Shown here piece after piece: positions 1 through 10,094 of a stretch of DNA of 64,000 nucleotides. The position numbers and the translations under genes are program-made. Source of the DNA: Thermoanaerobaculales bacterium (lineage in GTDB: Bacteria; Acidobacteriota; Thermoanaerobaculia; Thermoanaerobaculales; Sulfomarinibacteraceae); the NCBI GenBank assembly GCA_035358815.1, contig DAOPQC010000010.1, positions 71,553-135,552 of the forward strand, in the 5' to 3' direction. The number at the start of each line of letters is the position of its first letter. The first letter of the stretch is position 1. Under the pieces are notes generated by a model, which had not been told where the DNA came from, did no database searches, and saw only the letters and a program-made list of their open reading frames with translations.

Positions 1-3000
1 ACCCGCAGGAAGCGCGGGTCGATGTGGCGGTTGCCAGTGAAGCGGACCCCCTCGAGCCGGCGCTGGATCCCGGGCTCGATCTGGACCTCCACCCTGCCGC
101 TGCTGCCCTCGAGCCGGCGCAGAGCCGCACGCACGCTGACCTGGTCGTAGCCTGACTTCTGGTAGGCCCGCCGGATCTCCGCGAGCGCGTTGTCGATCGC
201 CCGGCGGTCGAGCGGCTCGCCGACGGCCAGTGCGCCGCCGAGGTTGGCGGTGAGGCCGAGCGGGTCGCGGCCGGCGACGGTCACCTCCGCAATCCGGGCG
301 CGCTCGCCGGCGTCAACCAGCAGCCGGACCTCGGACACCCCGTCCACCGGCTTGCCCGCGCTCACCTCGACGAGCCGCGCATCCGGGTAGCCGATGCTCA
401 GCAGCTGGGACGCGACCAGCCGGCCCGCGCGCCCCGAGTCCTCGAGCGCTGCCGCCAGCTCGAGCGGCGACCCCAGCACGTCGCGGATCAGCCCGGCGCC
501 GGGCTCGCCGATTCCCTCCACCACCGGGCCCCGGTACTCCAGGGGCTCGCCGCGCTCGATCACGAGCTCCGTGCGGTCTTCCCCGCGCTCGGCGCGGACC
601 TCCGCGAACGGCCGGCCCGTGGCCTGGTAGTGGCGGCGGAGCGCCATCCGCATGTTGGCGAGCGCCACCTCCTCCAGCGGGGGCGGCATATAGAGGGCGA
701 GGACCTCGCGCTGCACCGCCTTGGGGGGCTGATCGCCCACGAACGCGATCTCGTGCCGCGGCCCGGTCTCGCAGGTGAAGACCAACGTCGGCGACCGAGC
801 TGGCCCCTCGGTGTGCCACCGCACCACCGCCTCGGGGAAGCCGGCCACCGCCAGCTCCTGCTCGAGGTGGACGTCGGCCACGAAGGCCAGAAAGGGCTCG
901 TATGGCTGGCCCTTGGTCACGCCTGTGGCACGGCGCAGCCGGCGCTTGGAGACCGGCCATTCCCCCTCCAGCCGCAGCTTGTGGATGACCGGACGATCGT
1001 CGACCTCGGCGTCCTGATAGGCGGCGCCGAAGGTCGGGACCCCGACCTTCCCCGCCGTCCCACCCCACCGGAAGCGCTGGATCAGGGTCACGCCCGAGCT
1101 CTCGTCGAGCACCGACTGGTACCCCTGCAGCGCGAGCCCGGGGTCGAAGCTGAGGTTCCAGAGCTGGAGCATCGTGGTCCGATCGCGGACGTCGGTGGGG
1201 TTGGTGGCGAAGAAGAAGGCGAGGTTGGGGCTCAGCCGCTGGCCGAGCAGGAACTGGCTCGAGGTGTCAGTCTCGGTCTCGACCGCGATCTCCGCCGGCT
1301 GCAGGGTCTCGTTCTCGAAGCCGAGCGCCCGGCCCAGCCCGCCGTACAGGCTTTCGGCGGCCAGCGAGAGCACATCGACGGAGGAGGTGCTCGAGCTCTT
1401 CTCGCCGAACACCGCCAGGTCCTCCACCGGCACCAGCTCGACGACCGGGTCCACGTGCGGGTCGCCGGTGAACCGGATGGTCCCCCGCTGCAGCTCGACA
1501 CTCTTGCCCGGCAGGTTGACCACCCCGCCCGGATCGATCCGGATGTCGCCCTGGAGAACCGGCGCCGCGACCGTTCCCCCGACCCGCAGCCGGTCCCACC
1601 GGACATCGAAGCGGCCGAGGTTGTTGTTGACCCGCACCCCGGTCTGAGCGCGAACCGTCAGGTCGAGCGCAATCCCGCGCAGCGGGTCGTCAGCCGCCGA
1701 CACCAGCTCGGGCCCGCCGAGCACGGTGCCGGCGAGATCCGCACGCTGCTCCCAGACGCCGCCGCCGAGCACCAGCTCCCCGGTCACCAGCACCATGCCG
1801 TCCGGGTCCGGCTCGACGGCCACCACCCCGCTCCACTGGGTCAGGGTGCCCGCCGCGAAGAACGTCACCTCGTCAAGCTCGACCACGACGCCCTGCCCGG
1901 ACGCCGGGTCCCAGCCCCCTCCGAAGCTCGCCCGTCCGAGGTTGATGCCGGCGGCCCCGTCCCGGATCGAGAGCACGCCGTCGCCGAGCTCAGCGGCCAG
2001 GTGGAGGTCGGCGATCTCCACCGGTGGATCCCGCCACACGATCGAGCCGCCGCGGTGGTCGACGACGATGGTCCCCTCGGGCGCGGCAAACGGGCCCTCG
2101 ACGCTGACCCTGATCGAGATCGGCTTCTCGACGCGCAGCGGGTAGGGCACCAGCCGGGCGATCTCCGGCTCCAGCTCCCCGGCCGCCTCGAACCGAAGCT
2201 CGCGGGCCAGCCTGTCGACCTCTCCGGCCACCTCGATCGAGGCCCGCGGACCGACCAGCCTCGTGCGGTCGAGCCGCAGCACCCCGCCGTTCAGCCCCAC
2301 CCGCACGCCGTCGGGCGCGGTGATGAGGCCTCCCGAGTGGCGCACCGCGAGACCATCGAGGACGAGCTGCCCGTAGCGCTGGGACGGATCGACCAGGCTC
2401 CAGCTGACGTCGAGGGCAAGGTCGGACTCGACCTGCGCCGGCAGCCGCCGCCGGGTCAGCGCCGTGACCAGCGCACCGAGCTCGAGGGCGCGGCCGGACA
2501 CAGTGAGCTCGACCGGGCCGCCCGGCGCGTCGGCCCACACCCACTCCGGCCGAGGGAGATCGCCGAGCGGCAACCTGCCCGACACGATGAGCTGACCGGC
2601 CGCGGTGGTGAGCTGCTCGCTCACCAGCTCCACCTCGCCACCGGCCAGGCTCGCCCGCAGCGAGCCGGTGACCAGCGGCGCCGTGCCGGCCGCCGTCCAT
2701 CGCAGCTCGAGGTCGCCGACCGGGCGCTCCAGGCTGCCCTCGACCCGGAGGCTGCCATCGAGCAGGCCCCGGACCTGCTCCGGGGCATCGGCAAGCAGCG
2801 AGGCGGGCTCGATCCCGCGCCACTCCAGACGAGCTTCGAGGCTCCGCTCCCTACCGGCCAGTGCCATCGACCCCGCCGCCCGGAGCGACCCTCCGAGCGC
2901 GTGCGCCTCCAGGCGGCGGAGCTCGACCGCCGCCGGCGACGCCTCGATGTCGGCCTCGGCGCGGCCGATCGTCCATTTGTCGACCCTGACGCCGGTGGCC

Positions 3001-4769
3001 TGCACGCTCCCCCCGGCGGACCAGCCGCCATCGCCCGCCCACCGGAAGGTCCCGCCGCCCCCGGCTGAGCCGCCCAGCCGCTCGCGCAGCGCGAGGTCTG
3101 CGAGCGCGGCGACGGCGCCCAGGTCGGGCAGGGTGGCCAGCCAGGTCCCTGCCACCTCCTGGCGTCGCGGCCACGCCGCCCCGCCGAGCTCGAGCGACGC
3201 GCCGTCCACCGGCACCGCCGTCACTCCCCAGTCGAGCTCCTCGAGCGTGCCGCGGGCGAAGCCCGCAACCCCCTCCACCGAGATCCCCGCCACCGCCGGC
3301 TGCTCCCAGCCGAAGGTGGCGTCGATCGCCGGCCTGGGCATCGAGCCCGAGAGGGCGAGCTCGAGCTGCGCCGGGCCGCCGCCGACGCCGAGGTCTGCCG
3401 CCCGCGGCAGGAACTTCGCGAGGTAGCCCGCGAGCGCGGCCGGGTCGCTCATCGTGCCCTGCGCTGTCGCCTCCAGATCGCCGGCGGCACCGAGCCGTCC
3501 CTGGCCCGCGAAGCTGGCGCCCGGCAGCTCGAGGGCCACCCTCTCCGCGCGCCAGCTCCCGCTTTCGCTCCCACCCGCGACCTCGAGCCGCCCCTGCGGG
3601 AACGCAACCTGAAGATCGGCGGTGGCCGCCAACCGCTCGAGGGCCATCGGCAGCGGCACCGAGGCGTCGACCGTGCCGGACAGCGCGAACGGGCCGGGCA
3701 GCCACGACGGCAGCGGCCGGGCGGCCAGGGCGAGCGCCGGCCCGACCGCCGCGCCGATCAGGCGCGCGTGCACCGTCGCGCGGTCGCGGCCGGCGTCCAC
3801 CGTGAGCTCTCCCCAGCCTTCTCCGCCCGCCTCGAGCAGGACGCCGGTCGGCGACGAGGCGAGCCGCACCCGGGTGATCGGGTAGCCGGCAACCTGCAGC
3901 GGCCCGCCCACGTGGTCGAAGGCGAGCTCGGCGCCCGCAGCCGGCGTCGCCGTGCCGGAGCCGGATAGCACGAGGCGGCCGCGCGGCTGCGCCAATCGCG
4001 CCGCCTCCGGAGCAAACCACTCCAGGGCCGGGCCGAGCTCGACCTCGATGCGTCCGTCGGCCGCCAGCCGGCGGTCGCCGAGCCCGGCCGACAGCCCCAG
4101 CGATGCGCTCGCGAGCTCACCCTCCAGGACGAGGCGCTCGACCGTCAGCCCGCCCTCGTTCGCGATCGCCTCGACATCGAGCGGGCCAACCACCGCGCGG
4201 CGGCCGGCGCGGATGGCGGTGATCGTGCCGACCCGCGCCGAGACGACCGCGACGCCGCCCTCGAGCCGGCCCGCGACCTCGAGGCCCTCCGCCTCCAGCT
4301 CGACGCCGGAGGCCGCGCCCCCCACTCGGGCGCCGCGCAGCTGGAGGCTGCCGACCTCGATCGCCCGCCACGGGTCCGCCGGCGGGCGCTCCGGCTCGGA
4401 CGCCGTGCGCGGCAGCTGGAGCCGCCGCAGGTCGACAGTGAGGCCTTCAATCTCGATCGCCTCGATGCGCCGCGGAGCCGATAGCAGGCGCCGCCACCGG
4501 AAGCGGACGGCGACCCGGTCCGCCGCCACCGCCCCGGGACCCGAGGTGCCGGCGCTCACGCCCCGCAGCTCGATCGCGGCCGGCCACGCCCGGGCCCTGA
4601 ATGCGGACGCCGCCACCTGCCACCCGGTCGCCCGCTCGATGGTCCCGGCCGCTCGCTCCCACAGCGCGCGCTGGACCGGAGGCAGGTGGACCAGCACGGC
4701 CAGGACCGCAACCAGCGCCAGGACGGCGACCAGGCTCCACACCAGCACTCGCCGCAGGGTCGTGCGCAC
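1..4769 (-). CDS. TamB-like (DUF490) protein continuing into POTRA repeats, partial
   Basis: The frame is open from a GTG at 4769 to the left window edge (about 1589 residues visible, C-terminus missing). An N-terminal hydrophobic segment (residues ~8-28) would anchor it in the inner membrane. A long AsmA/TamB-like beta-rich region follows, and residues ~1045-1240 match the TamB C-terminal signature (GRFDVRW, then LPGKSVELQRGTIRFTGDP). After that come about five POTRA-like repeats, the last containing GVRFTGNRHIDPRF at ~1573-1586, as in BamA/TamA proteins. TamB normally spans the periplasm and pairs with a separate TamA barrel; here both modules appear on one chain, so an Omp85 barrel is expected beyond the edge. 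That last point is inference. No Shine-Dalgarno is seen; TAGACT lies 6 bases before the GTG, suggesting a leaderless transcript. Confidence 0.8.
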   Translation of the reverse strand, partial: MRTTLRRVLVWSLVAVLALVAVLAVLVHLPPVQRALWERAAGTIERATGWQVAASAFRARAWPAAIELRGVSAGTSGPGAVAADRVAVRFRWRRLLSAPRRIEAIEIEGLTVDLRRLQLPRTASEPERPPADPWRAIEVGSLQLRGARVGGAASGVELEAEGLEVAGRLEGGVAVVSARVGTITAIRAGRRAVVGPLDVEAIANEGGLTVERLVLEGELASASLGLSAGLGDRRLAADGRIEVELGPALEWFAPEAARLAQPRGRLVLSGSGTATPAAGAELAFDHVGGPLQVAGYPITRVRLASSPTGVLLEAGGEGWGELTVDAGRDRATVHARLIGAAVGPALALAARPLPSWLPGPFALSGTVDASVPLPMALERLAATADLQVAFPQGRLEVAGGSESGSWRAERVALELPGASFAGQGRLGAAGDLEATAQGTMSDPAALAGYLAKFLPRAADLGVGGGPAQLELALSGSMPRPAIDATFGWEQPAVAGISVEGVAGFARGTLEELDWGVTAVPVDGASLELGGAAWPRRQEVAGTWLATLPDLGAVAALADLALRERLGGSAGGGGTFRWAGDGGWSAGGSVQATGVRVDKWTIGRAEADIEASPAAVELRRLEAHALGGSLRAAGSMALAGRERSLEARLEWRGIEPASLLADAPEQVRGLLDGSLRVEGSLERPVGDLELRWTAAGTAPLVTGSLRASLAGGEVELVSEQLTTAAGQLIVSGRLPLGDLPRPEWVWADAPGGPVELTVSGRALELGALVTALTRRRLPAQVESDLALDVSWSLVDPSQRYGQLVLDGLAVRHSGGLITAPDGVRVGLNGGVLRLDRTRLVGPRASIEVAGEVDRLARELRFEAAGELEPEIARLVPYPLRVEKPISIRVSVEGPFAAPEGTIVVDHRGGSIVWRDPPVEIADLHLAAELGDGVLSIRDGAAGINLGRASFGGGWDPASGQGVVVELDEVTFFAAGTLTQWSGVVAVEPDPDGMVLVTGELVLGGGVWEQRADLAGTVLGGPELVSAADDPLRGIALDLTVRAQTGVRVNNNLGRFDVRWDRLRVGGTVAAPVLQGDIRIDPGGVVNLPGKSVELQRGTIRFTGDPHVDPVVELVPVEDLAVFGEKSSSTSSVDVLSLAAESLYGGLGRALGFENETLQPAEIAVETETDTSSQFLLGQRLSPNLAFFFATNPTDVRDRTTMLQLWNLSFDPGLALQGYQSVLDESSGVTLIQRFRWGGTAGKVGVPTFGAAYQDAEVDDRPVIHKLRLEGEWPVSKRRLRRATGVTKGQPYEPFLAFVADVHLEQELAVAGFPEAVVRWHTEGPARSPTLVFTCETGPRHEIAFVGDQPPKAVQREVLALYMPPPLEEVALANMRMALRRHYQATGRPFAEVRAERGEDRTELVIERGEPLEYRGPVVEGIGEPGAGLIRDVLGSPLELAAALEDSGRAGRLVASQLLSIGYPDARLVEVSAGKPVDGVSEVRLLVDAGERARIAEVTVAGRDPLGLTANLGGALAVGEPLDRRAIDNALAEIRRAYQKSGYDQVSVRAALRRLEGSSGRVEVQIEPGIQRRLEGVRFTGNRHIDPRFLR

Positions 4770-4863
4770 GAACCCAGTCTACTGCGTCGGCTGGCGAGCG
4801 AGCAGGCCGGAATTCAGGGGCCTCGAGTGGTCGACGCCGCTGCCGACGGTGGTATCGTTGAGG

Positions 4864-7218
4864 ATGGCGAATGATGTCAGGCAAGGCACCTTTTCCGACC
4901 GTCGGGGTGTCCTGTGCCCGCAATGCCGGGCAGGCACCGCGGCTGCGGAGCCCGCGGCGATGAGCCGGGGTAGGCTGTCCGGGCTCGTCCGCCGCCTGTC
5001 CGGGGCCGGGGCACGTCCGCAGCCGCCGGCACCGAGCCAGACGGCGCCGTCGCTGAGCTTCCTCGTGGCGACCTCCGACCGCCTGCTCGCGGCCTCGGTC
5101 GTCAGCGAGGTCGAGGCCACCGGCCACCAGTGCCACGTGGTCACCGGGCTGCGCGAGCGCCGCCGCGCGGTCGAGAGGGACCGCCCCGTGATCGCCCTCG
5201 TCGACTGGCGCCTGCCCGACGAGGCGCGGGCGCCGCTCCTCGCCGCCCTGCGCACCGCCGACGGCGCCGCCTGCCCGATCCTCGCGCTGGTCCCGGACGA
5301 TTCGCCGGCGACGATCGACGCGGTGCTCGGGTCCGGGTGCGACGACTACCTCACGCTCCCGGCCGCGGCGGCGGCGATCCGGACCAAGCTCAGTTTCTTC
5401 GCCGTGCGGCTTCGCGCGAGGTCGGATCTGCTCGACGCCAACCGCGCGCTCCGCTCCGCGCTCGACCGCTTCGTCATCGCCTGCGGCGGCCAGCAGGACG
5501 GCATCTGGGATTGGGACGTCCGCAGCCGCAAGGTCTACTACTCGCCGCGATGGAAGGCGATGCTCGGCTACCAGGACGGCGACATCGGCGACTCCCCGGA
5601 CGACTGGTTCGAGCTCGTCCACCCCGACGACCGCAAGCGCCTGCGGAGCATGGTCGACGCCAACCTGGCCGGCAGCATGACGCCGCTCGAGCACCGCTAC
5701 CGGATCCGCCACCACGACGGCGGATACCGCTGGATGCTGGCGCGGGCCGAGATGCTGCGCGACGACTCGGGCGCCGTCTACCGGATCGTCGGCCGTCAGA
5801 CCGACGTGCACGGCGACGAGCAGTCCGACACCGATCCCCGCATCGGCGGGCTGCACGACCCGCTGACCAAGCTGCCCAATCGGACCGTGCTGACCGATCG
5901 TCTCAGGCTGGCTTTCGCCAGGGCGCGCCGCGACCCCAGCCGGCCGTTCGCGCTGCTGTTCTTTGACGTCGACCGCTTCAAGAACGTCAACGACAGCCTT
6001 GGCCACCTGGTCGGCGACCGCCTGCTGCGCGCCATCGGCGACCGGGTCCAGGCCGCCTGCCGTCCCTCCGACACCGTCGCTCGTTTCGGCGGCGACGAGT
6101 TCGCGATCATCGTCGAGGACATCACCGACGTGCGCGGGGCGACGGCCGCCGCCGAGCGGATCCAGGACGCGTTTCGCGTCCCCTTCGACCTCGACGGGCT
6201 CGAGGTCTTCGCGACCGTGAGCATCGGCATCGCGGTCTGGAAGCCCGCCTACGAGCGGCCCGAGGACCTGCTTCGCGACTCCGACACCGCGATGTACCGC
6301 GCCAAGGCGAACGGCCGCAACACCTTCGTCGTGTTCGACGACGACATGCACGCCCGGGTCGTCGCGACCCTCCGGCTCGAGACCGATCTTCGGCGGGCGA
6401 TCGCCCGCAACGAGTTCCGCGTCTACTACCAGCCGATCGTGTCGATCACGGTCGGTCGGATCACCGGCTTTGAGGTGCTTGTCCGCTGGCAGCACCCCGA
6501 CCGCGGCCTGCTCCTGCCCAAGCACTTCATCGGCGTCTCCGAGGAGATGGGCGCGATCATCCAGATCGACCGCTTCGTCGCCGAGGAGGCGTGCCGCCAG
6601 CTGCGGGCGTGGCAGAACAAGTACCGCCACAACCCGCCGCTCAACGTCAGCGTCAACATTTCGGGCACCCAGTTCCTGCAGCCGGACCTCGTCCAGCAGA
6701 TCGACCACATCCTGCGCAAGACCGGTCTGTACGGGCGCAGCCTCACCCTCGAGGTCACGGAGAGCGTCCTCATGGAAAACGCCCAGTACGCAGCGGCGAT
6801 GCTCGAGGAGCTGCGGGCGCTCGACATCGGCATCAGCATCGACGACTTCGGGACCGGCTACTCGTCGCTCGCCTACCTGCGGCGTTTCAAGATCGACACC
6901 CTCAAGATCGACTACTCGTTCGTGTCGAGGATGCTCGCCGACGAGGAGAGCTCGCAGATCGTCAAGACCATCACCACGCTTGCCGGCAACCTGGGCAAGC
7001 AGACGGTGGCCGAGGGCGTGGAGACGCGCTCGCAGTTCGATGCGCTGCGCGAGCTCGGCGTCGACCGTGCCCAGGGGATCTTCATCTCGCCGCCGGTCCC
7101 GGCCGCCGAGGCCGAGGACCTTCTCGCCCGGACCATCCACGAGGACAACCACCTGCGCAAGATCCTGAGCGACCGGCTCAAGAGCGGCACCCAGCCAGGA
7201 GACGGGGTCACCACCTGA
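4864..7218 (+). CDS. Diguanylate cyclase/phosphodiesterase (REC-like, PAS, GGDEF, EAL)
   Basis: A cytosolic c-di-GMP turnover protein. Positions below count from the alternative ATG at 4960. Residues ~31-140 look like a receiver domain (LVDWRLP), and ~165-290 form a PAS domain (HPDDRKRL, then RYRIRHHDGGYRW). The GGDEF motif is intact at 377-381 (RFGGDEF). The EAL domain has EVL at 505-507 in place of EAL, keeps DDFGTGYSSL at ~628 and VAEGVET at ~683, and so is probably active. No transmembrane segment is seen. The start is uncertain: ATG 4864 has TATCGT five bases upstream (leaderless type), while ATG 4960 has GGAG nine bases upstream and removes a 32-residue head without obvious domain. It is divergent from the TamB-like gene. 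Confidence 0.9.
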   Translation: MANDVRQGTFSDRRGVLCPQCRAGTAAAEPAAMSRGRLSGLVRRLSGAGARPQPPAPSQTAPSLSFLVATSDRLLAASVVSEVEATGHQCHVVTGLRERRRAVERDRPVIALVDWRLPDEARAPLLAALRTADGAACPILALVPDDSPATIDAVLGSGCDDYLTLPAAAAAIRTKLSFFAVRLRARSDLLDANRALRSALDRFVIACGGQQDGIWDWDVRSRKVYYSPRWKAMLGYQDGDIGDSPDDWFELVHPDDRKRLRSMVDANLAGSMTPLEHRYRIRHHDGGYRWMLARAEMLRDDSGAVYRIVGRQTDVHGDEQSDTDPRIGGLHDPLTKLPNRTVLTDRLRLAFARARRDPSRPFALLFFDVDRFKNVNDSLGHLVGDRLLRAIGDRVQAACRPSDTVARFGGDEFAIIVEDITDVRGATAAAERIQDAFRVPFDLDGLEVFATVSIGIAVWKPAYERPEDLLRDSDTAMYRAKANGRNTFVVFDDDMHARVVATLRLETDLRRAIARNEFRVYYQPIVSITVGRITGFEVLVRWQHPDRGLLLPKHFIGVSEEMGAIIQIDRFVAEEACRQLRAWQNKYRHNPPLNVSVNISGTQFLQPDLVQQIDHILRKTGLYGRSLTLEVTESVLMENAQYAAAMLEELRALDIGISIDDFGTGYSSLAYLRRFKIDTLKIDYSFVSRMLADEESSQIVKTITTLAGNLGKQTVAEGVETRSQFDALRELGVDRAQGIFISPPVPAAEAEDLLARTIHEDNHLRKILSDRLKSGTQPGDGVTT

Positions 7219-7242
7219 GCCCCCGCCCGCCCGCTCGGGGGC
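7219..7242 (+). terminator. Weak hairpin after the GGDEF/EAL gene
   Basis: GCCCCCG and CGGGGGC form a 7-bp GC stem with a 10-base loop directly after the stop codon. There is no T-run, so intrinsic termination is only a possibility. Confidence 0.3.
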
Positions 7243-7387
7243 CGCGACGGGGCCGGCGCGCCGGCGGCGGCGACGTCGCGGAGCGTCCCCGGCCCGACCG
7301 GCGTTGCCGAGCTGAAACACGGACCCGCCACGGGCTGTTACCAGGGATGGACAGGCCCGCCCCCGGGCTGGTCCAAGCGAGGTCAAC

Positions 7388-10081
7388 ATGGCAGTGCAGG
7401 TGACACCGACGGACGCGGAAGCCGACATCCAGGCGGTCGAGACCCAGGAGTGGATCGACTCACTGGCTTGGGTGCTCGACCACCAGGGGCCCGAGCGGGT
7501 GCGACATCTGCTCGAGGATCTGCAGATCGCCGCGCGCCGGGCCGGGGTCCGGATCCCGTTCTCGGCCAACACGCCACACATCAACACCATCCCGGCCCAC
7601 GAGGAGGTCCCGTATCCGGGCAGCCGCGAGATCGAGCGGCGGATCAAGAGCCTGATCCGCTGGAACGCGATGGCGATGGTGGTGCGCGCCAACCACGAGG
7701 AGTCGGGCATCGGCGGCCACATCTCGACCTACGCCTCGGCCGCCACGCTCTACGAGGTCGCGTTCAACCACTTCCTCCACGGCAAGAGCGAGCACTACGA
7801 CGGCGACCAGGTCTACTTCCAGGGCCACTCCTCGCCGGGAATTTACGCCCGCGCCTTCCTCGAGGGCCGCCTGAGCGAAGGGCAGCTCGTCAACTTCCGC
7901 CGAGAGCTCCGCGAAGGCCGCGGCCGCGGCCTTGCGTCCTACCCACACCCCTGGCTGATGCCCGACTTCTGGGAGTTCCCCACCGTCTCGATGGGCCTCG
8001 CGCCGATCCAGGCGATCTACCAGGCCCGCTTCAACCACTACCTCGAGGACCGCGGGCTCCACCCGACCTCCAACCACAAGGTGTGGGCCTTCCTCGGCGA
8101 CGGCGAGATGGACGAGCCGGAGTCACTCGGGGCGATCACCCTGGCGTCGCGCGAGCAGCTCGACAACCTGATCTTCGTGGTCAACTGCAACCTGCAGCGC
8201 CTCGACGGCCCGGTCCGCGGCAACGGCAAGATCATCCAGGAGCTCGAGGCGGCGTTCCGGGGCGCCGGCTGGAACGTCATCAAGGTGATCTGGGGCGCGG
8301 ACTGGGACCCGCTGCTCGACCGGGACAGCGACGGCCTCCTGGTCCGGCGGATGGGCGAGGTGGTCGACGGCGACAGCCAGAAGTACGCCGCCTTCCCGGG
8401 CGAGTTCATCCGCAACCACTTCTTCGGCACCTCGCCGAAGCTCAAGGAAATGGTCGCCCACCTCTCCGACGAGCAGCTCCGGCGGCTGCGCCTCGGCGGC
8501 CACGACCCTCAGAAGGTGTACAACGCCTTCAAGGCCGCGGTCGATCACAAGGGGTCCCCGACCGTGATCCTGGCCCGTACCATCAAGGGCTACGGGCTCG
8601 GCGAGGCCGGCGAGGGCCGCAACATCACCCATCAGCAGAAGAAGCTCGACCAGGAGGAGCTGCTCGAGTTCCGGACCAGGTTCGGGATCCCGCTGTCCGA
8701 CGACGAGGCTCGCGACGCGACCTTCTACCGCCCACCCGAGAGCAGCCCCGAGATGGTCTACCTGCAGGAGCGGCGGCGCGGGCTCGGCGGGCCCGTGCCG
8801 ACCCGCGGCGTGCGCTGCGAGCCCCTGCCCCCGCTCGACCCGGCGGTCTTCGACGAGTTCGGCGAGGGCTCCAACGGCCGTCCGGTCTCGACCACGATGG
8901 CGTTCGTCCGGGTGCTGTCCAAGCTCCTCAAGGACCCCCAGATCGGGCGCCTGATCGTGCCCATCATCCCGGACGAGGCGCGGACCTTCGGCATGGACTC
9001 GCTGTTCCGTCAGATCGGCATCTACTCCCACGCCGGCCAGCTCTACGAGCCGGTCGACGCCTCCTCGCTGCTCTTCTACCGAGAGGCCAAGGACGGCCAA
9101 CTCCTCGAGGAGGGCATCACCGAGGCCGGCTCGATGTGCTCGTTCATCGCGGCGGGGTCCGCCCACGCCACCCACGGCATCAACACCATCCCGTTCTTCG
9201 TCTTCTACTCGATGTTCGGGCTGCAGCGGATCGGCGACCTGATTTGGGCAGCCGCCGACATGCGGACCCGCGGCTTCCTGGTCGCGGGAACGGCGGGCAG
9301 GACCACCCTCAACGGCGAGGGGCTCCAGCACCAGGACGGCCACTCGCACCTGCTGGCCTACCCGGTGCCCAATCTCAGAGCCTTCGATCCGGCCTGGGCC
9401 TACGAGCTGGCGGTGATCATCCGGGACGGGATCCGGCGCATGTACACCGACCAGGAGGACGTCTTCTACTACCTGACCGTCGCCAACGAGCCCTACCCGA
9501 TGCCCGCGCGCCCCGATCACGTCACCGACGAGGGGATCCTCCGCGGCATGTACCGCTACCGGCCCGCGGACGCGCCGGACGGCAAGGCGCGAGCCCACCT
9601 CTTCGGTAGCGGCGCGATCCTCAACCAGGCGCTCGCGGCGCAGCAGCTGCTGGCCGAGCGCTTCGACGTCGCGGCCGACGTGTGGAGCATCACCAGCTAC
9701 AAGGAGCTCCACCGCGACGGCCTCGACTGCGACCGCTGGAATCGCCTCCATCCCGGCGAGGAGCCGCGGACGCCATGGCTGCGCCGCTGCCTCGCAGAAA
9801 CCGAGGGGGTCTACGTCCTGGCCAGCGACTACGTGAAGGCGCTACCGGAATCGATCGCCTCCTGGTTCCCGAGGCGGCCCCAGGCGCTCGGCACCGACGG
9901 CTTCGGCCGCTCCGACTCCCGTGCGGTCCTGCGCCGCTTCTTCGAGGTGGACGCGGCCCACATCGCGGCCGCCGCGCTCGCGGCGCTCGCTCGCGAGGGG
10001 GCGATCGGCCACGACCGGGTCGCCACGGCGATCGCCGAGCTCGGCATCGATCCTGACTCCCCAAACCCGGTGACGCTGTAG
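7388..10081 (+). CDS. aceE: Pyruvate dehydrogenase E1 component, homodimeric type
   Basis: The 897-residue length matches the AceE family. It performs thiamine-diphosphate-dependent decarboxylation of pyruvate and reductively acetylates the lipoyl group of E2. The ThDP motif is visible as GDGE at ~237 followed by NCN at ~266. Other family landmarks include HISTYASAATLYEVAFNHF near the N-terminus, NITHQQKKL, and the C-terminal SITSYKELHRDGL stretch. A GAGG lies about five bases before the ATG. The stop codon sits in the Shine-Dalgarno region of aceF, 13 bases upstream of it, so the two are co-transcribed. The E3 gene (lpd) is not in the window. Confidence 0.97.
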   Translation: MAVQVTPTDAEADIQAVETQEWIDSLAWVLDHQGPERVRHLLEDLQIAARRAGVRIPFSANTPHINTIPAHEEVPYPGSREIERRIKSLIRWNAMAMVVRANHEESGIGGHISTYASAATLYEVAFNHFLHGKSEHYDGDQVYFQGHSSPGIYARAFLEGRLSEGQLVNFRRELREGRGRGLASYPHPWLMPDFWEFPTVSMGLAPIQAIYQARFNHYLEDRGLHPTSNHKVWAFLGDGEMDEPESLGAITLASREQLDNLIFVVNCNLQRLDGPVRGNGKIIQELEAAFRGAGWNVIKVIWGADWDPLLDRDSDGLLVRRMGEVVDGDSQKYAAFPGEFIRNHFFGTSPKLKEMVAHLSDEQLRRLRLGGHDPQKVYNAFKAAVDHKGSPTVILARTIKGYGLGEAGEGRNITHQQKKLDQEELLEFRTRFGIPLSDDEARDATFYRPPESSPEMVYLQERRRGLGGPVPTRGVRCEPLPPLDPAVFDEFGEGSNGRPVSTTMAFVRVLSKLLKDPQIGRLIVPIIPDEARTFGMDSLFRQIGIYSHAGQLYEPVDASSLLFYREAKDGQLLEEGITEAGSMCSFIAAGSAHATHGINTIPFFVFYSMFGLQRIGDLIWAAADMRTRGFLVAGTAGRTTLNGEGLQHQDGHSHLLAYPVPNLRAFDPAWAYELAVIIRDGIRRMYTDQEDVFYYLTVANEPYPMPARPDHVTDEGILRGMYRYRPADAPDGKARAHLFGSGAILNQALAAQQLLAERFDVAADVWSITSYKELHRDGLDCDRWNRLHPGEEPRTPWLRRCLAETEGVYVLASDYVKALPESIASWFPRRPQALGTDGFGRSDSRAVLRRFFEVDAAHIAAAALAALAREGAIGHDRVATAIAELGIDPDSPNPVTL

Positions 10082-10094
10082 GAGGACCGGCGAG

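Noticed and set aside
630..3068. Long open frame on the plus strand opposite the TamB-like gene
   Set aside because: It is rich in His, Gln and Arg with no domain, while the opposite strand shows TamB and POTRA signatures throughout.
4447..7722. Long minus-strand frame across the GGDEF/EAL gene
   Set aside because: It is the antisense shadow of clear GGDEF and EAL motifs and crosses two real genes.
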